From Paraflavisolibacter caeni (GTDB lineage Bacteria > Bacteroidota > Bacteroidia > Chitinophagales > Chitinophagaceae): 64,000 bases of DNA. The stretch spans positions 172,721 through 236,720 of the forward strand of contig NZ_JAOTIF010000006.1 in the NCBI RefSeq assembly GCF_025628885.1, written 5' to 3'. This document shows, piece after piece, positions 25,752-35,906 of the stretch; position 1 is the stretch's first letter, and every line of letters begins with the position of its first letter. Under the pieces are notes generated by a model, which was not told the origin of the DNA, did no database searches, and was given only the letters and a program-made list of their open reading frames with translations. Made by a program: the position numbers and the translations under genes.

Positions 25752-27902
25752 CTACTTTTTATTATTATTCAACTGAGCTCTGTTTTTAGTTAGTGTTACC
25801 GGAGATATATTCGGGAAAGCGGTAACAGTGATATGATCAGTCAGGCAAGTACCTGTTGTGAAATCCTTAACCGTATAAACTGTAGTTCCTGCAGGAGGCG
25901 TTATGGTTATAGATCTTGTAGAAGCGCCTGTATTCCAGATATAACTGCCTGGCCAGGATGCTTTCAGCGTAATAGATGTTCCTGCGGTAATGCTGTAGGT
26001 AGATGTGTTATTTACATTCTGCATAATAGTAAACTTGTCAGCTACTATGCCATCGCGCCGGATAAATTTCGCATCCAGGCGGTTGTCATCCACTTCAAAA
26101 TACAGCATGCCGCCATCATCAAAAGAAAAGGGCATAGCATTATGCGGATAACCCGTATTCACACCGCCATCGGCGCCCGATGAACCTGCCACAACATAAA
26201 CAGTTCCATGGTTGGCTGCACCCGAAGCGGTAATATAAGGGCAGGAATTGCCGCTGCCATCGTACTTGCCCGAAGAGTTGCTCACGGCATGCGTAGCCAG
26301 GTTGAAAGTGGCTTCGTTTCCATAATGACCTTTCAACAAATAAGATCGCTCATAATCGTGGCTGTGGCCGCAGATGATCAAATCCACGCCATAACGCTCC
26401 AGGATACGGATGAAATTGTTGCGGATGTTGATCAGTTCAGTTTCCGTGTCGGAATTATGGCTGCCCATAGTGTAGGGAGGATGGTGCCAGTAGACCACCA
26501 CCCACTTTTTGGTGTTGGCGTTCAGGTCTTTTTTTACCCAGGTTACCTGGGGGCCTAATGTGTCGTATAGCCTTGTGTTATTTGGAGACTCCTGGCCATA
26601 GGAATCGAGCGACAGGAAATGAATATTGCCAATATCGAAAGAATAATAAGCCTCTGTGCCGGAAGCCACACCGCCACATTCACCGGCTTTAGGCATGGAG
26701 AAATTTTTATAATACGCCCCGGTTCGGGAAGTTTGTGAAGTTGAATAATAATCATGATTACCCGGCGCCGGATAAAGCTTATGATTTTTTAAAATGCTTG
26801 AACCATAAGGTGTGAAAAAGTTAGTTGTATATTCTGCATCAGTCCCACTGTTGTAGGCGTTATCGCCCAACAAAATCATGGCATCTGCGGCGTCGATACC
26901 GTTGGCAGTAAGATAGTTGCGGTATTGTGTCAGCGTCTGCGTTTGAAACGAATTGTCATTCCTGCCACAATCTCCAAAAGCGGCTATACGCACCTTACGC
27001 GTAGTATTAGCTGCCGGGACAGTAGTAAAGAAATTACTTGTACTTCCCTGTAGCACCTGGGTAGATGTACCAATACGGTAATAATACTTAGTGTTGGAGG
27101 TCAATCCTTTAATCCTTACCGCATGCTCAGTTGTTTTGTTGGTATCATTTACAACAATAGGATAAGACCCATAAACAGTTCCAATTTGAACTCTTGAGTT
27201 GGAAGCATAATTTGTCCGCCACCGGAATGTCAAAGCAGTCTGGCTGCCCATTTGCAGGTAAGGTCCGCGAGTGAGGCTGACAGAACTGGGAATGATGCCT
27301 GCCAACTGTAAGTCGAAGGTAAGATCGGATGAGGTAGTACTGTTTTGATGCACCTCTACAGCCAATACGTTGGTGCCGTTTACAAAATTTGTAGTGGGAA
27401 TATTGGCAAAGGTTTGTTCTATCTGTCCGTCATCTGCCGCCGCAGCTGTTGCAAATGTGTTATAGGCAGCACCGGCAACCAGGTTGTTACTTACAATCCT
27501 TACACCATTAATGTACACGGCCACCCCGTCATCACGGAACATTTTAATAGTAAAGGAAGAAAAAAGGCTTTTATTGGCAATAGTAAAAGATTTGCGAAAG
27601 TAATAAGTGATATATTTTGTGCATGTGGAAGGGTTGGGACTACAATAATTGCTTCCGCAGGAAACGCCGGGCTTGATGCAGGTTGCTACAGGATCTCCAT
27701 AACCAAAACGCGATCTTGCCGTTAGCCAGGATGCATCATTAAAGCTGCTGCTCCTCCAGGCTGTGCCTTGATTACTGCCATTATCCAGGTATTTCCATGA
27801 ATTGCCATAAGCAATTAGGATACTTTGAGCATCTGCATGTAGAAAAGTGATTAAAAGGAATAATAATATTCCTATTAACTTTGGATTTCTTGCAGCTGTC
27901 AT
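25752..27902 (-). CDS. purple acid phosphatase-type metallophosphoesterase, secreted
   Basis: A 716-residue exported protein (signal about 1-25, ending HADAQ). After an N-terminal beta-sandwich (about 30-205, with FRDDGVAVYINGVRI) comes a fibronectin-like purple acid phosphatase N domain (about 212-300). The metallophosphoesterase domain follows, with all metal motifs: FGDCGRN, LGDNAYNSG, GNHDYY, YWHHPPYT and GHSHDYER. A C-terminal Ig-like domain with FTIMQ and SITAGTSITLKASWPG ends the protein. The end SPVTLTKNRAQLNNNKK is abrupt; a T9SS sorting domain, common in such proteins, is absent. It probably releases phosphate from organic phosphates outside the cell. Confidence 0.88.
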   Translation of the reverse strand: MTAARNPKLIGILLFLLITFLHADAQSILIAYGNSWKYLDNGSNQGTAWRSSSFNDASWLTARSRFGYGDPVATCIKPGVSCGSNYCSPNPSTCTKYITYYFRKSFTIANKSLFSSFTIKMFRDDGVAVYINGVRIVSNNLVAGAAYNTFATAAAADDGQIEQTFANIPTTNFVNGTNVLAVEVHQNSTTSSDLTFDLQLAGIIPSSVSLTRGPYLQMGSQTALTFRWRTNYASNSRVQIGTVYGSYPIVVNDTNKTTEHAVRIKGLTSNTKYYYRIGTSTQVLQGSTSNFFTTVPAANTTRKVRIAAFGDCGRNDNSFQTQTLTQYRNYLTANGIDAADAMILLGDNAYNSGTDAEYTTNFFTPYGSSILKNHKLYPAPGNHDYYSTSQTSRTGAYYKNFSMPKAGECGGVASGTEAYYSFDIGNIHFLSLDSYGQESPNNTRLYDTLGPQVTWVKKDLNANTKKWVVVYWHHPPYTMGSHNSDTETELINIRNNFIRILERYGVDLIICGHSHDYERSYLLKGHYGNEATFNLATHAVSNSSGKYDGSGNSCPYITASGAANHGTVYVVAGSSGADGGVNTGYPHNAMPFSFDDGGMLYFEVDDNRLDAKFIRRDGIVADKFTIMQNVNNTSTYSITAGTSITLKASWPGSYIWNTGASTRSITITPPAGTTVYTVKDFTTGTCLTDHITVTAFPNISPVTLTKNRAQLNNNKK

Positions 27903-27933
27903 AACAAGTGAATGAATTTGGCCAATACTTGTA

Positions 27934-27964
27934 TAAAGGTATTTCCTTGCAGCATCAATTCAAA
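27934..27964 (-). promoter_or_regulatory. promoter candidate for the phosphatase gene
   Basis: Minus strand: TTTG at 27964-27961, 19 bp, then TACCTTTA at 27941-27934, one mismatch to TAnnTTTG. The spacing is right for the Bacteroidota housekeeping sigma factor, and the -7 box is 31 bp from the ATG. Confidence 0.5.
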
Positions 27965-28028
27965 TTTTAAAAGCATTAGCGGACACCTCCTACAGTCGTT
28001 AAACTGCTCCATTGATCTTTCAGCCTCT

Positions 28029-29555
28029 TCATTTAGACGTAGCACTAATCATCCCATTATTACTCACAAACGCAATCCGCTTACTATTCGGCGCCCACGA
28101 CGGCGTATTGATCGATCCCTGCCCACCATACACATAAGCAATTACCTTCGGCTGTCCTCCGCCTGCAGGCATCAACCTCAAATATACATGTCTATAAAAC
28201 GGATGATCACTGGGATCAATATCATTCATGAACGTCAGGAAAGCGATCCATTGGCCATCAGGCGAAATATGAGGGAACCAATTATTGTAATCATCAAACG
28301 TTAGTTGCTCCTGATCACTGCCATCAGGCTTCATGCGCCACAACTGCATCTTCCCGGTACGCACCGAGTTGAAGTAAATATACTTACCGTCAGGACTGTA
28401 TTCAGGACCATCATCCAAACCAGGCGCATCGGTCAAACGGAGTTCTTCCCCACCGTCCGATGATATCTTGTAAATATCAAATTCATTATCTCGTTGCCCG
28501 GTAAATACAAGGTATTTACCATCCGGCGACCATCCATGCAGGTAAGAAGGACCTATGGGTGTGATCTGTTTTGGCTTACCGCCCTGCACAGGAACCGTAT
28601 AGATCAGGGACCCATATTCCGGCTTCCCGCTCGATGCACTAAGTCCCAGCATCTTCCCGTCAAAAGAAAGCACATGGTCATTGTTGTTTTTCTTGACAAA
28701 ATCAGTATTGATCATTTCTGATTTTCTGCTCTTCAAATCAAAGCGGTACATCGATCCTTTACTGGTATTATAGATCAATGCCTTTCCATCTGGCGTCCAA
28801 TTAGGAGCTTGCAGCGAGCCCGGATCAGTATAAAGTATAGTGCGCTGGCCTGTAAATACTTCCAGTGTTTCTATATGGCTTCCGATATAATCCTTATAGG
28901 GAACAAAATTTTCCTGCACAGGCTTGATGATGCGAACATTGCTAATAATAGCTTTCTCCGTTACATCCTTATTGTGTGCACAAACAAACAGTCCCGCATA
29001 TACTTCATCACCTAAGTTGATATCAGAAATATCAGCTGTTGTAAATGGTTCACCAAACCGTGCTACAGACATGATATACCGGTTGCCCCTCCGCTCAAGT
29101 TGAAATACATCTGGACCCTTTACCGTTGAACGCACTTCTTCCACAGCTCCGCCTGTAGTTTTACGGTACTGGAGCGCAACCAGGCCATCTCCATGTATTT
29201 GTACGCTCACCATAGGCGAACTGCTATCCAGGCTGTTACGTACCATCCATCCTGTTTTACGGTGCGGATCGACTCCTTTACCAATCAACTTTCCATGTGC
29301 TTGCAGGATAAAGTCTCCTCCCAACTTTTTCCAGGCAAAATGAAATTCATCATGGCTCCCCCAAATATTAGCACCCGAACCAGATATGATATACTGTTGC
29401 CGTGCACCATCATACATAACAGAACCGCGGTGTAGAACTGCGCCCACATCACTATTGCCATCAAAAAGTTTAGAAGTGGATTGCGCAAAAGAAGATGCTG
29501 ACATTATAAGCATGGTCAAAGCAATCGTTTGAAGAAAATAGATATTGGCGGACAT
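28029..29555 (-). CDS. TolB-like propeller protein with N-terminal lectin-like domain
   Basis: A 508-residue protein started at the ATG at 29555 (MSANIYFLQTIALTMLIMSA), which gives a signal peptide ending SFAQ. Residues about 30-190 resemble a concanavalin-like domain (WKKLGGDFILQAHGK and GWMVRNSLDSSSPMVSVQIHG). The rest is a PD40/TolB beta-propeller with repeated WTPDGKALIY, WSPDGKYLVF, YSPDGKYIYFNS and ISPDGQWIAF blades. No catalytic residues are seen; such proteins act as binding platforms in the periplasm or on the surface. It follows a SnoaL-like gene by 25 bp in the same direction. Confidence 0.82.
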   Translation of the reverse strand: MSANIYFLQTIALTMLIMSASSFAQSTSKLFDGNSDVGAVLHRGSVMYDGARQQYIISGSGANIWGSHDEFHFAWKKLGGDFILQAHGKLIGKGVDPHRKTGWMVRNSLDSSSPMVSVQIHGDGLVALQYRKTTGGAVEEVRSTVKGPDVFQLERRGNRYIMSVARFGEPFTTADISDINLGDEVYAGLFVCAHNKDVTEKAIISNVRIIKPVQENFVPYKDYIGSHIETLEVFTGQRTILYTDPGSLQAPNWTPDGKALIYNTSKGSMYRFDLKSRKSEMINTDFVKKNNNDHVLSFDGKMLGLSASSGKPEYGSLIYTVPVQGGKPKQITPIGPSYLHGWSPDGKYLVFTGQRDNEFDIYKISSDGGEELRLTDAPGLDDGPEYSPDGKYIYFNSVRTGKMQLWRMKPDGSDQEQLTFDDYNNWFPHISPDGQWIAFLTFMNDIDPSDHPFYRHVYLRLMPAGGGQPKVIAYVYGGQGSINTPSWAPNSKRIAFVSNNGMISATSK

Positions 29556-29580
29556 ATCGGATGATTTATGAACGGAATCC

Positions 29581-30015
29581 TCATACCAGTTCAACGTTCC
29601 CATTTACATACTTCAGGTTGTATTTGAAAGCATCAATACGCCAACCTTTTTCTGTATAAACCAGGTGCAGGTTATAAGTACCTACAAACTCCCTGGTATT
29701 GCCTTGTGTTGCAGCTTTTTTGAAATGGGTTGCTGTGGCATAGGCAAAAACATCTGCCGTTAACTCGTTGATGGTTACTAAATAATTCCCCGCAAGATGA
29801 TTCACCGCGTCCAAACCCTCAAATCCCTTTTGCCAGCTCTCACAAACTTCCTTAGCCATAGCAGTCTTGGGCTCTCCACCAAGTGACGACATGTCAAACT
29901 GTATTTGTTCTGTAAACACTTCGCTTTGAAGCTTTGCCCATTCCTGTTCATCCGTATAAATGAATAGCTTATTAACAACTTCTATCACCTGCTCCCGGAG
30001 AGTAAAATGTTCCAT
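29581..30015 (-). CDS. SnoaL/NTF2-like protein
   Basis: A 144-residue cytoplasmic protein of the nuclear transport factor 2 fold. The pattern starts with REQVIEVVNKLFIYTDEQEW, the alpha helix that closes the cone, and continues with FDMSSLGGEP and VFAYATATHFK strands to GWRIDAFKYNLKYVNGN. SnoaL-like proteins bind or isomerise small hydrophobic ligands; no substrate can be named. First gene of a two-gene row with the TolB-like protein. Confidence 0.82.
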   Translation of the reverse strand: MEHFTLREQVIEVVNKLFIYTDEQEWAKLQSEVFTEQIQFDMSSLGGEPKTAMAKEVCESWQKGFEGLDAVNHLAGNYLVTINELTADVFAYATATHFKKAATQGNTREFVGTYNLHLVYTEKGWRIDAFKYNLKYVNGNVELV

Positions 30016-30122
30016 AGTTTTGAGTGTTCATGTAACACTAAATTTACGGATGTTTTACTTGTTAACACTTGCTTTCATATAAAATCATCGCGACTCACTT
30101 TCCAAATGAAACGATCATATGT

Positions 30123-31166
30123 TTATGTGGAATATTTCTTTTCCATTTCAAGCAAATGGCGTTTCCTCCAAAGTCCACCACCATAACCCGTTAATTGTCC
30201 GTCTGAACCTATTACCCTATGACAGGGAATAAGGATAGAGATTCTGTTCATGCCATTAGCGTTGGCAACAGCTCTGATAGATTCGGGTTTTCCTATTGCT
30301 ATAGCTTGTTCTTTATAAGACCGTGTACTGCCAAATGGAATAGTTTGCAGCTCTCTCCACGCTGAATTTTGAAAATCAGAACCGGGAGTTACTAATTGAA
30401 CCGTAAAGGCTTGACGTTTTCCTTCAAAATATTCCGTCAACTGTTGCTCCAGCAATATGAAATGTTCATTTTCTCCTTGCACAATAGTGGCATTGAACAG
30501 TTTTGCTAACGCTTTGAATTCTGTTTCCAGCATTTTCCTGTCGGTAAATTCCAGTAAGCAAATGCCTTCCCTTACGGCACAGGCATACATCGTCCCTAAT
30601 GGGGTTTCTATCCTTTTAAGGTCAATGATGTTTTGTTCTTTACTGTTTTTAGGTGAAACACCGAATATGTTTTTAAAAGAATCTGCAAAGCCGCTTAGTG
30701 ATTCATAACCTGCGTCAAAAGCAGTTGAAGTGACAGGCTCCCCGTTTTGAATTTTCTTAAATGCGCTATTGATTCTGAACATTCTTTGATAGGAATGAAA
30801 AGTAATGCCGTGATTTTTTAAAAACCACCTTCTGATCTGACTGGGTTCAATTCCTCTTTGAACCAGGTCATGATCTTTGAACTTTAGCGATGGATTACCG
30901 GTCAGTTCATGTAAAAGACTTTTTATCTTTTCTGGCGTTTCATTCAGGTGCTCCAATGGCTTACAAACACGGCATGGCCTGTAACCCTTTAAAATGGCTT
31001 CTTTAGATGTTCTGAAAAATTCTACATTTTCCCTTTTGGGTTTTCTGGCAGTGCAAGATGGCCTGCAAAAGATGCCTGTTGTTTTTACGGCCGTAAAAAA
31101 TAAGCCTTCAAAAGATGTATCTCTTTCTACACATGCTTGATACATGATCTCATCTGTCAGTTCCAT
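30123..31166 (-). CDS. ada: bifunctional Ada: transcription factor and O6-methylguanine methyltransferase
   Basis: A 347-residue Ada protein. The N-terminal zinc domain shows C34 and C38 in GIFCRPSCTARKP and the pair in PCRVCKP; the first of these takes methyl groups from DNA phosphotriesters. An AraC-type helix-turn-helix follows (about 95-185), and the C-terminal methyltransferase domain contains IPCHRVIG with the active C315. It repairs O6-alkylguanine and activates the adaptive response. Both active cysteines are present, so the enzyme should be functional. It has its own promoter candidate at 31238-31268. Confidence 0.95.
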   Translation of the reverse strand: MELTDEIMYQACVERDTSFEGLFFTAVKTTGIFCRPSCTARKPKRENVEFFRTSKEAILKGYRPCRVCKPLEHLNETPEKIKSLLHELTGNPSLKFKDHDLVQRGIEPSQIRRWFLKNHGITFHSYQRMFRINSAFKKIQNGEPVTSTAFDAGYESLSGFADSFKNIFGVSPKNSKEQNIIDLKRIETPLGTMYACAVREGICLLEFTDRKMLETEFKALAKLFNATIVQGENEHFILLEQQLTEYFEGKRQAFTVQLVTPGSDFQNSAWRELQTIPFGSTRSYKEQAIAIGKPESIRAVANANGMNRISILIPCHRVIGSDGQLTGYGGGLWRKRHLLEMEKKYST

Positions 31167-31237
31167 AAAATGTCTTTAAAGTTATTTTTAACCATGGGCA
31201 TGTCGCCTGTGTTTATCTGGGTATTTTGCTTGTAGCG

Positions 31238-31268
31238 CAAAATTACCTTGGGCCAGAAAGCTGTACAA
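31238..31268 (-). promoter_or_regulatory. promoter candidate for ada
   Basis: Minus strand: TTG at 31268-31266 (GTTG, one mismatch to TTTG), 20 bp, then TAATTTTG at 31245-31238, an exact TAnnTTTG. The -7 box lies 71 bp before the ATG. Confidence 0.5.
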
Positions 31269-31386
31269 CCGGAAAATTGACAAGTATTTTTATTCAATAA
31301 ATTGCACCACCATTTGAACCAATGCAGTCAGGTAGGGGCGTAGCCGATAGAGTCTGCCATCGGAAAAGAGGGAAATTACTAATCAT

Positions 31387-34300
31387 TTAGTTAGCTAAAG
31401 GATTTTCTGTCTTAGAAGCCCATTTCTGTAATTTATTGATCAACTCTTCCAGATTGATTGGTTTGCTGATGAAATCATCCATACCAGCATTAATGCACTC
31501 TTCTTTTTCTTCTTTTGCAACATTTGCCGTCATGGCAATGATCTTGGGTTGAACGCTGGCTGTTTTCCGGATGAACCGGGTGGCCTCACATCCATCCATT
31601 TCAGGCATTTGTACATCCATTAAAATAACGTCAAAAGGATTTTCAACTGCCATTTCCAAAGCTTGACTTCCGCTATTGGCTACTTTAGGTAAATAACCAA
31701 GCTTTTTAAGTATGGTTACAATCAGCATTTGGTTGACAGGGTTGTCTTCAGCAACTAAAATGTTCAACGGAAACTCCTTACTGAAATTGCCTTGTAATAG
31801 ATCACTTGTGCGTTTTTCAATAGCTGCAGGTCTAGTATTCAATAAAGCTTCTATTAAACACTTTTGCAGTAAATGCAGTTTTATTGGTTTATGCAACACG
31901 CACTTAAAAAGCGCAACGTCTTGATCGCTGACTTTGTCCTTGATCGTTCTTAATAGGAGAAGTGGTATAGAACTGTTGATCTTTTGTAGCTCCTGGGCAA
32001 GCTGGATGCCATTCATTTCAGGAATGTGCAAATCTATCAATACAGTGTCTATTGATGAAGATGATCTGGAGAATAATTCCAGTGCCTTTTTAGGAGAGTT
32101 CGACAGCGTTGATTTGATATTCAATGGTTCTAATTCATATTGAAGAGACGCAAGAACAGTATTATTATCATCAATGATTAAAATGTTTTTTCCAGCTAAC
32201 ACTTGAAGGTCTGGATGATCTTCATCCCTGGACATTTCTTGAACAGGCATGGTAAGAATATTAAAGCTGAAAGTTGATCCCTTACCATATTCACTGACCA
32301 CATGTATGCTTCCTCCCATCAGTGCAACCAGCTTTTCGCAAATGGCTAAACCAAGCCCCGTTCCTCCATGCTTCCTTGTGGTGGAGGAATCTACCTGTGA
32401 GAAAGATTTGAATAGCTTTTCTAATTTGTCATCTTTAATACCTATTCCGGTATCTTTTACATTGAAGTTTAATCGTAAATGATCATTCTCTAATCGATCC
32501 GGCACGGATACATCAATAAAGATCTCACCTTGCTTGGTAAACTTTATAGCATTTCCTACCAGGTTAAATAATATTTGCCGCAAACGAAGGCTATCCCCCA
32601 CAATATAAGGTGGCACATCATGTTGTATAATATATACAAGGTCAAGGTTGTGTTCTGCAGCCCTGACCGAAAAAGTTTCCAATACTTCTTCTATACAACA
32701 GCGTAAGTTAAAGGGCTCTGACTCCAGTTCCATTTTTCCAGACTCTATTTTGGAAAAGTCAAGAATATCATTGATAATACCCAGTAAGTTTTCGCCTGAG
32801 CTACGTATGACATCCGCATACATCTTTTGCTCACTGTTTAACGTAGTTTGCGATAGCAATGATGCCATGCCAATAACTCCATTCATCGGCGTACGGATTT
32901 CATGGCTCATAGTAGCAAGAAACATGCTTTTGGCGCGGTTGGCTTGCTCTGCTTCTTCTGTTTTTCTGGCTAGTTTTTCTGTCCGTTCTACAACCAGCCG
33001 CTCAAGCTCATGCCTTTGAGCATTAATACTGCGCATACGGTAATAATAGATCAATAAGGCACTGCCAGCGACGAAAACAAAGACGACTACTTTGAACCAC
33101 CATGTTCCCCAAATAGGCGGAGTGATAATTATTTTAAGCGTTGCTCCTTTTTCATTCCATATACCGTCATTATTAGATGCTTTTACTCTAAAAAAGTATG
33201 TACCTGCATCCAGGTTAGTATAAGTAGCTGAACGTTTATTCCCTACATAGTTCCAATCTTCATCAAATCCTTCAAGCTTATAGGCATATTGGTTCTTAGA
33301 TGGTATTATATAATTTAAAGCTGCAAATTCAATTGTAAATACAGACTGTTTATAAGAAAGAACAATTTCTTTAATTGCATTTATGGAAGAATGTAAAGGA
33401 GAATTATGACTGTCAATGTGAACTGGCTTATTGAAAATTTGAAGATTAGTGATATATACCGGAGGAATAATGTGGTTGTCTTTAACACTATCTGGATAAA
33501 AAGAATTCAGTCCCTCTGCTCCACCAAAAAACATTTCTCCGTCAGGTGCCTGATAACACGACTTTGCCTTGAATTCATTTCCTTGTAATCCGTCAGAAAT
33601 AGTATAATTACGAAAGCTTTTTGCTTTAATGTTAAACTTGCTCAAACCTTTATAAGTGCCAACCCAAAGATTACCCTTATGATCAGGAAGAATGCTTTTG
33701 ATGATATTGCTGCCCAGGCCATCTTTTTCTGTATAGGCTGTAAATATTCCTGTCTTTTTATCAAAATAATTCAACCCATCCTGGGTTCCCAGCCATAAGT
33801 TGCCCTTTTCATCTTCATAAATAGCATCAACATAATTGTTGCTTATGGAACGTTTATTCTTTGGATCATTTTTATGATGAATAAATCGGTTGTTTTTGCT
33901 GTCAAATAAGTCAAATCCATTGACGGTTCCTACCCATATGTTTCGATCATGATCTTCATAAACAGCAGTTACGAAATTGCTGCATATTGATTTGGGGTCA
34001 TTAGGATTATGCTGGTAACGTGTGATTTTTTTTGTTTTACTATTATATAAGTTTAGGCCTCCGCTCCATGTGGCCAGCCAAAAGTTTCCTTCACGATCTT
34101 GATACACCACATTTACACTCGATGCAGCAATCGAATTAGAGTCCTTTTCATTTGGCATATGATGGGAAAATGATCCTGTTTTCAAGTTGAACAGGTCAAA
34201 CCCGCCTCTATGATAACCTAAGGCAAGCATGTTGTTACCTATTTCAACAACAGAAAGAACATAGTCGCTCTTAATGCTGTTTTCATTTTTAGGATCATTT

Positions 34301-35613
34301 CTGTAATGGGTAAATTGTTTTGTTTTCCGGTCAAAATAATTCAACCCTCCGCCGTCCGTTCCTATCCAAAGGTTACCCTTCTTATCCCCGGTAACCGTTA
34401 GAATACTATTGTTGCTTAAACTGTTTGTAACGTTTGGTATTTGTCTGTAGAGATTAAATTTATCTCCAAATCGGGGAAGAAAATTGACGCCTCCCGACCA
34501 TGTCCCCGCCCAGATATTTCCGGTATTATCCCTATATAAACTGTAAACAGAATTATTGCTCAGGCTATAATGATCCGATACCTCGTTTTTATAAGTAGTA
34601 AATTGATTGGTTTTACCATCCATTACGCTGATGCCCCCATTCTCCGTTCCGATCCATAATTTGCCATCATTCCCTTCAACAAAAGATAGAATGTCATTAT
34701 AACCAATGGAATTCGGATTGCCAGGATCATGGCTGAAACTGATAAAGGAATTGTCGTTTCTGTTATACATTGAAATTCCATAACCTTGGGTGCCTGCCCA
34801 GATATTACCTCTACTGTCTTTAAAGACTGCTTTGATCCTGTTTCCGGCAATACTTTTCTTATTGGCCGGGTCGTGTCTGTAATTGATAAAATTCTGAGTT
34901 TCTGGATTAAATCGGCTGAATCCACTATCTGTTGCTATCCATAACTCACCATAATTATCTTCAGCTATTTTAAAAATAAAGTTATTACTCAAGCTGTTGG
35001 AGATTTCGTCATTGTGTTGAAACCATTTGCCTTTTCCCGTTTGGGCGTTAAAAAGACATAATCCTTCTGCAGTGCCAAGCCACATCCTTTTTTTGCTATC
35101 AATAAATATATCAATGACAAAGGTGTTCGTTTGTCCATTTAAATACCGGGTAAATGTTTCTTTCGTCCTGTTGAATTTGTTGAGACCTCGTGCAGTCCCG
35201 ATCCAGAGAATACTATTTTCATCCTCTATAATATCAAAAACATAGTTGCTGCTAATGGTTTCTGGCTTGTTTTTATCATGTTTGAAGGAGATAAATTGAT
35301 AGCCATCGTATTTATCCAGGCCATTTTCTGTTGCAAACCACATAAACCCATATCTGTCTTTTAAAATAGCGCTTACGTGATTTTGAGAAAGGCCTTCATT
35401 GGTAGTTATCCTAATGAACTTGGGTTTGTAAAGCTGTGCCTCTGTGCAGAAAGAAAAAAGTGTGATGAGTAAAAGCGCAAGAGCATATTTGGCAAGTCTA
35501 CCGAGCTTATTTTTTATTCCTTTATAGCAAATAATATCAATTTTACTTTTATTAAGCTTGGTGTATTTTGATTCATAAATGGCAAGGGAATATAGAAAAT
35601 GAATCAAATTCAT
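31387..35613 (-). CDS. hybrid two-component sensor kinase with propeller and two receiver domains
   Basis: About 1408 residues, started at the ATG at 35613; a TTG 30 bases upstream is possible. After a signal-like segment (KYALALLLITLFSFCTEAQ) come two seven-bladed Reg_prop propellers (repeats such as DNYGELWIATDSGFSRF and DHKGNLWVGTYKGLSKF), a Y_Y_Y domain, one membrane segment (FKVVVFVFVAGSALLIYYY), a HisKA domain with the phosphorylated H904 in TMSHEIRTPMNG, a HATPase with GTGLGLAICEK, and two receiver domains (VLIDLHIPEMNG and ILMDVQMPEMDG). Unlike classical Bacteroides hybrid regulators there is no AraC DNA-binding domain at the end, so a separate partner is needed. The ligand is probably a glycan fragment, by family. 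Confidence 0.93.
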   Translation of the reverse strand: MNLIHFLYSLAIYESKYTKLNKSKIDIICYKGIKNKLGRLAKYALALLLITLFSFCTEAQLYKPKFIRITTNEGLSQNHVSAILKDRYGFMWFATENGLDKYDGYQFISFKHDKNKPETISSNYVFDIIEDENSILWIGTARGLNKFNRTKETFTRYLNGQTNTFVIDIFIDSKKRMWLGTAEGLCLFNAQTGKGKWFQHNDEISNSLSNNFIFKIAEDNYGELWIATDSGFSRFNPETQNFINYRHDPANKKSIAGNRIKAVFKDSRGNIWAGTQGYGISMYNRNDNSFISFSHDPGNPNSIGYNDILSFVEGNDGKLWIGTENGGISVMDGKTNQFTTYKNEVSDHYSLSNNSVYSLYRDNTGNIWAGTWSGGVNFLPRFGDKFNLYRQIPNVTNSLSNNSILTVTGDKKGNLWIGTDGGGLNYFDRKTKQFTHYRNDPKNENSIKSDYVLSVVEIGNNMLALGYHRGGFDLFNLKTGSFSHHMPNEKDSNSIAASSVNVVYQDREGNFWLATWSGGLNLYNSKTKKITRYQHNPNDPKSICSNFVTAVYEDHDRNIWVGTVNGFDLFDSKNNRFIHHKNDPKNKRSISNNYVDAIYEDEKGNLWLGTQDGLNYFDKKTGIFTAYTEKDGLGSNIIKSILPDHKGNLWVGTYKGLSKFNIKAKSFRNYTISDGLQGNEFKAKSCYQAPDGEMFFGGAEGLNSFYPDSVKDNHIIPPVYITNLQIFNKPVHIDSHNSPLHSSINAIKEIVLSYKQSVFTIEFAALNYIIPSKNQYAYKLEGFDEDWNYVGNKRSATYTNLDAGTYFFRVKASNNDGIWNEKGATLKIIITPPIWGTWWFKVVVFVFVAGSALLIYYYRMRSINAQRHELERLVVERTEKLARKTEEAEQANRAKSMFLATMSHEIRTPMNGVIGMASLLSQTTLNSEQKMYADVIRSSGENLLGIINDILDFSKIESGKMELESEPFNLRCCIEEVLETFSVRAAEHNLDLVYIIQHDVPPYIVGDSLRLRQILFNLVGNAIKFTKQGEIFIDVSVPDRLENDHLRLNFNVKDTGIGIKDDKLEKLFKSFSQVDSSTTRKHGGTGLGLAICEKLVALMGGSIHVVSEYGKGSTFSFNILTMPVQEMSRDEDHPDLQVLAGKNILIIDDNNTVLASLQYELEPLNIKSTLSNSPKKALELFSRSSSSIDTVLIDLHIPEMNGIQLAQELQKINSSIPLLLLRTIKDKVSDQDVALFKCVLHKPIKLHLLQKCLIEALLNTRPAAIEKRTSDLLQGNFSKEFPLNILVAEDNPVNQMLIVTILKKLGYLPKVANSGSQALEMAVENPFDVILMDVQMPEMDGCEATRFIRKTASVQPKIIAMTANVAKEEKEECINAGMDDFISKPINLEELINKLQKWASKTENPLAN

Positions 35614-35676
35614 TTTAAAAAAATTGGTTTCGTATGGGCTCAAAAGTCACTGACTGCTAGGGCGAAAGAAAAACCA

Positions 35677-35684
35677 CAAACTTA
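35677..35684 (-). promoter_or_regulatory. candidate -7 box for the hybrid kinase gene
   Basis: Minus-strand TAAGTTTG matches TAnnTTTG exactly, 63 bp before the ATG. The nearest TTG upstream is 25 bp away, longer than the usual 19-21. Confidence 0.35.
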
Positions 35685-35906
35685 CCTTCCAGAAAATCCA
35701 CTGTATATTCAATCTGGAATGTGGGCTCTCTATATAAAGTTAATCAAATAACCATGATCTCACAATTTGCTGAAGCACTGATATGAAATAATTGTTGCTG
35801 CACTTTAATAATAGAAGATGAGCTTTTATACGCTCAAATACACTCACCTTCCTGAGTCCACACTTTAGCAAAAGCTTATCACCAAAATTTTGCTTGCCAT
35901 TATTGA

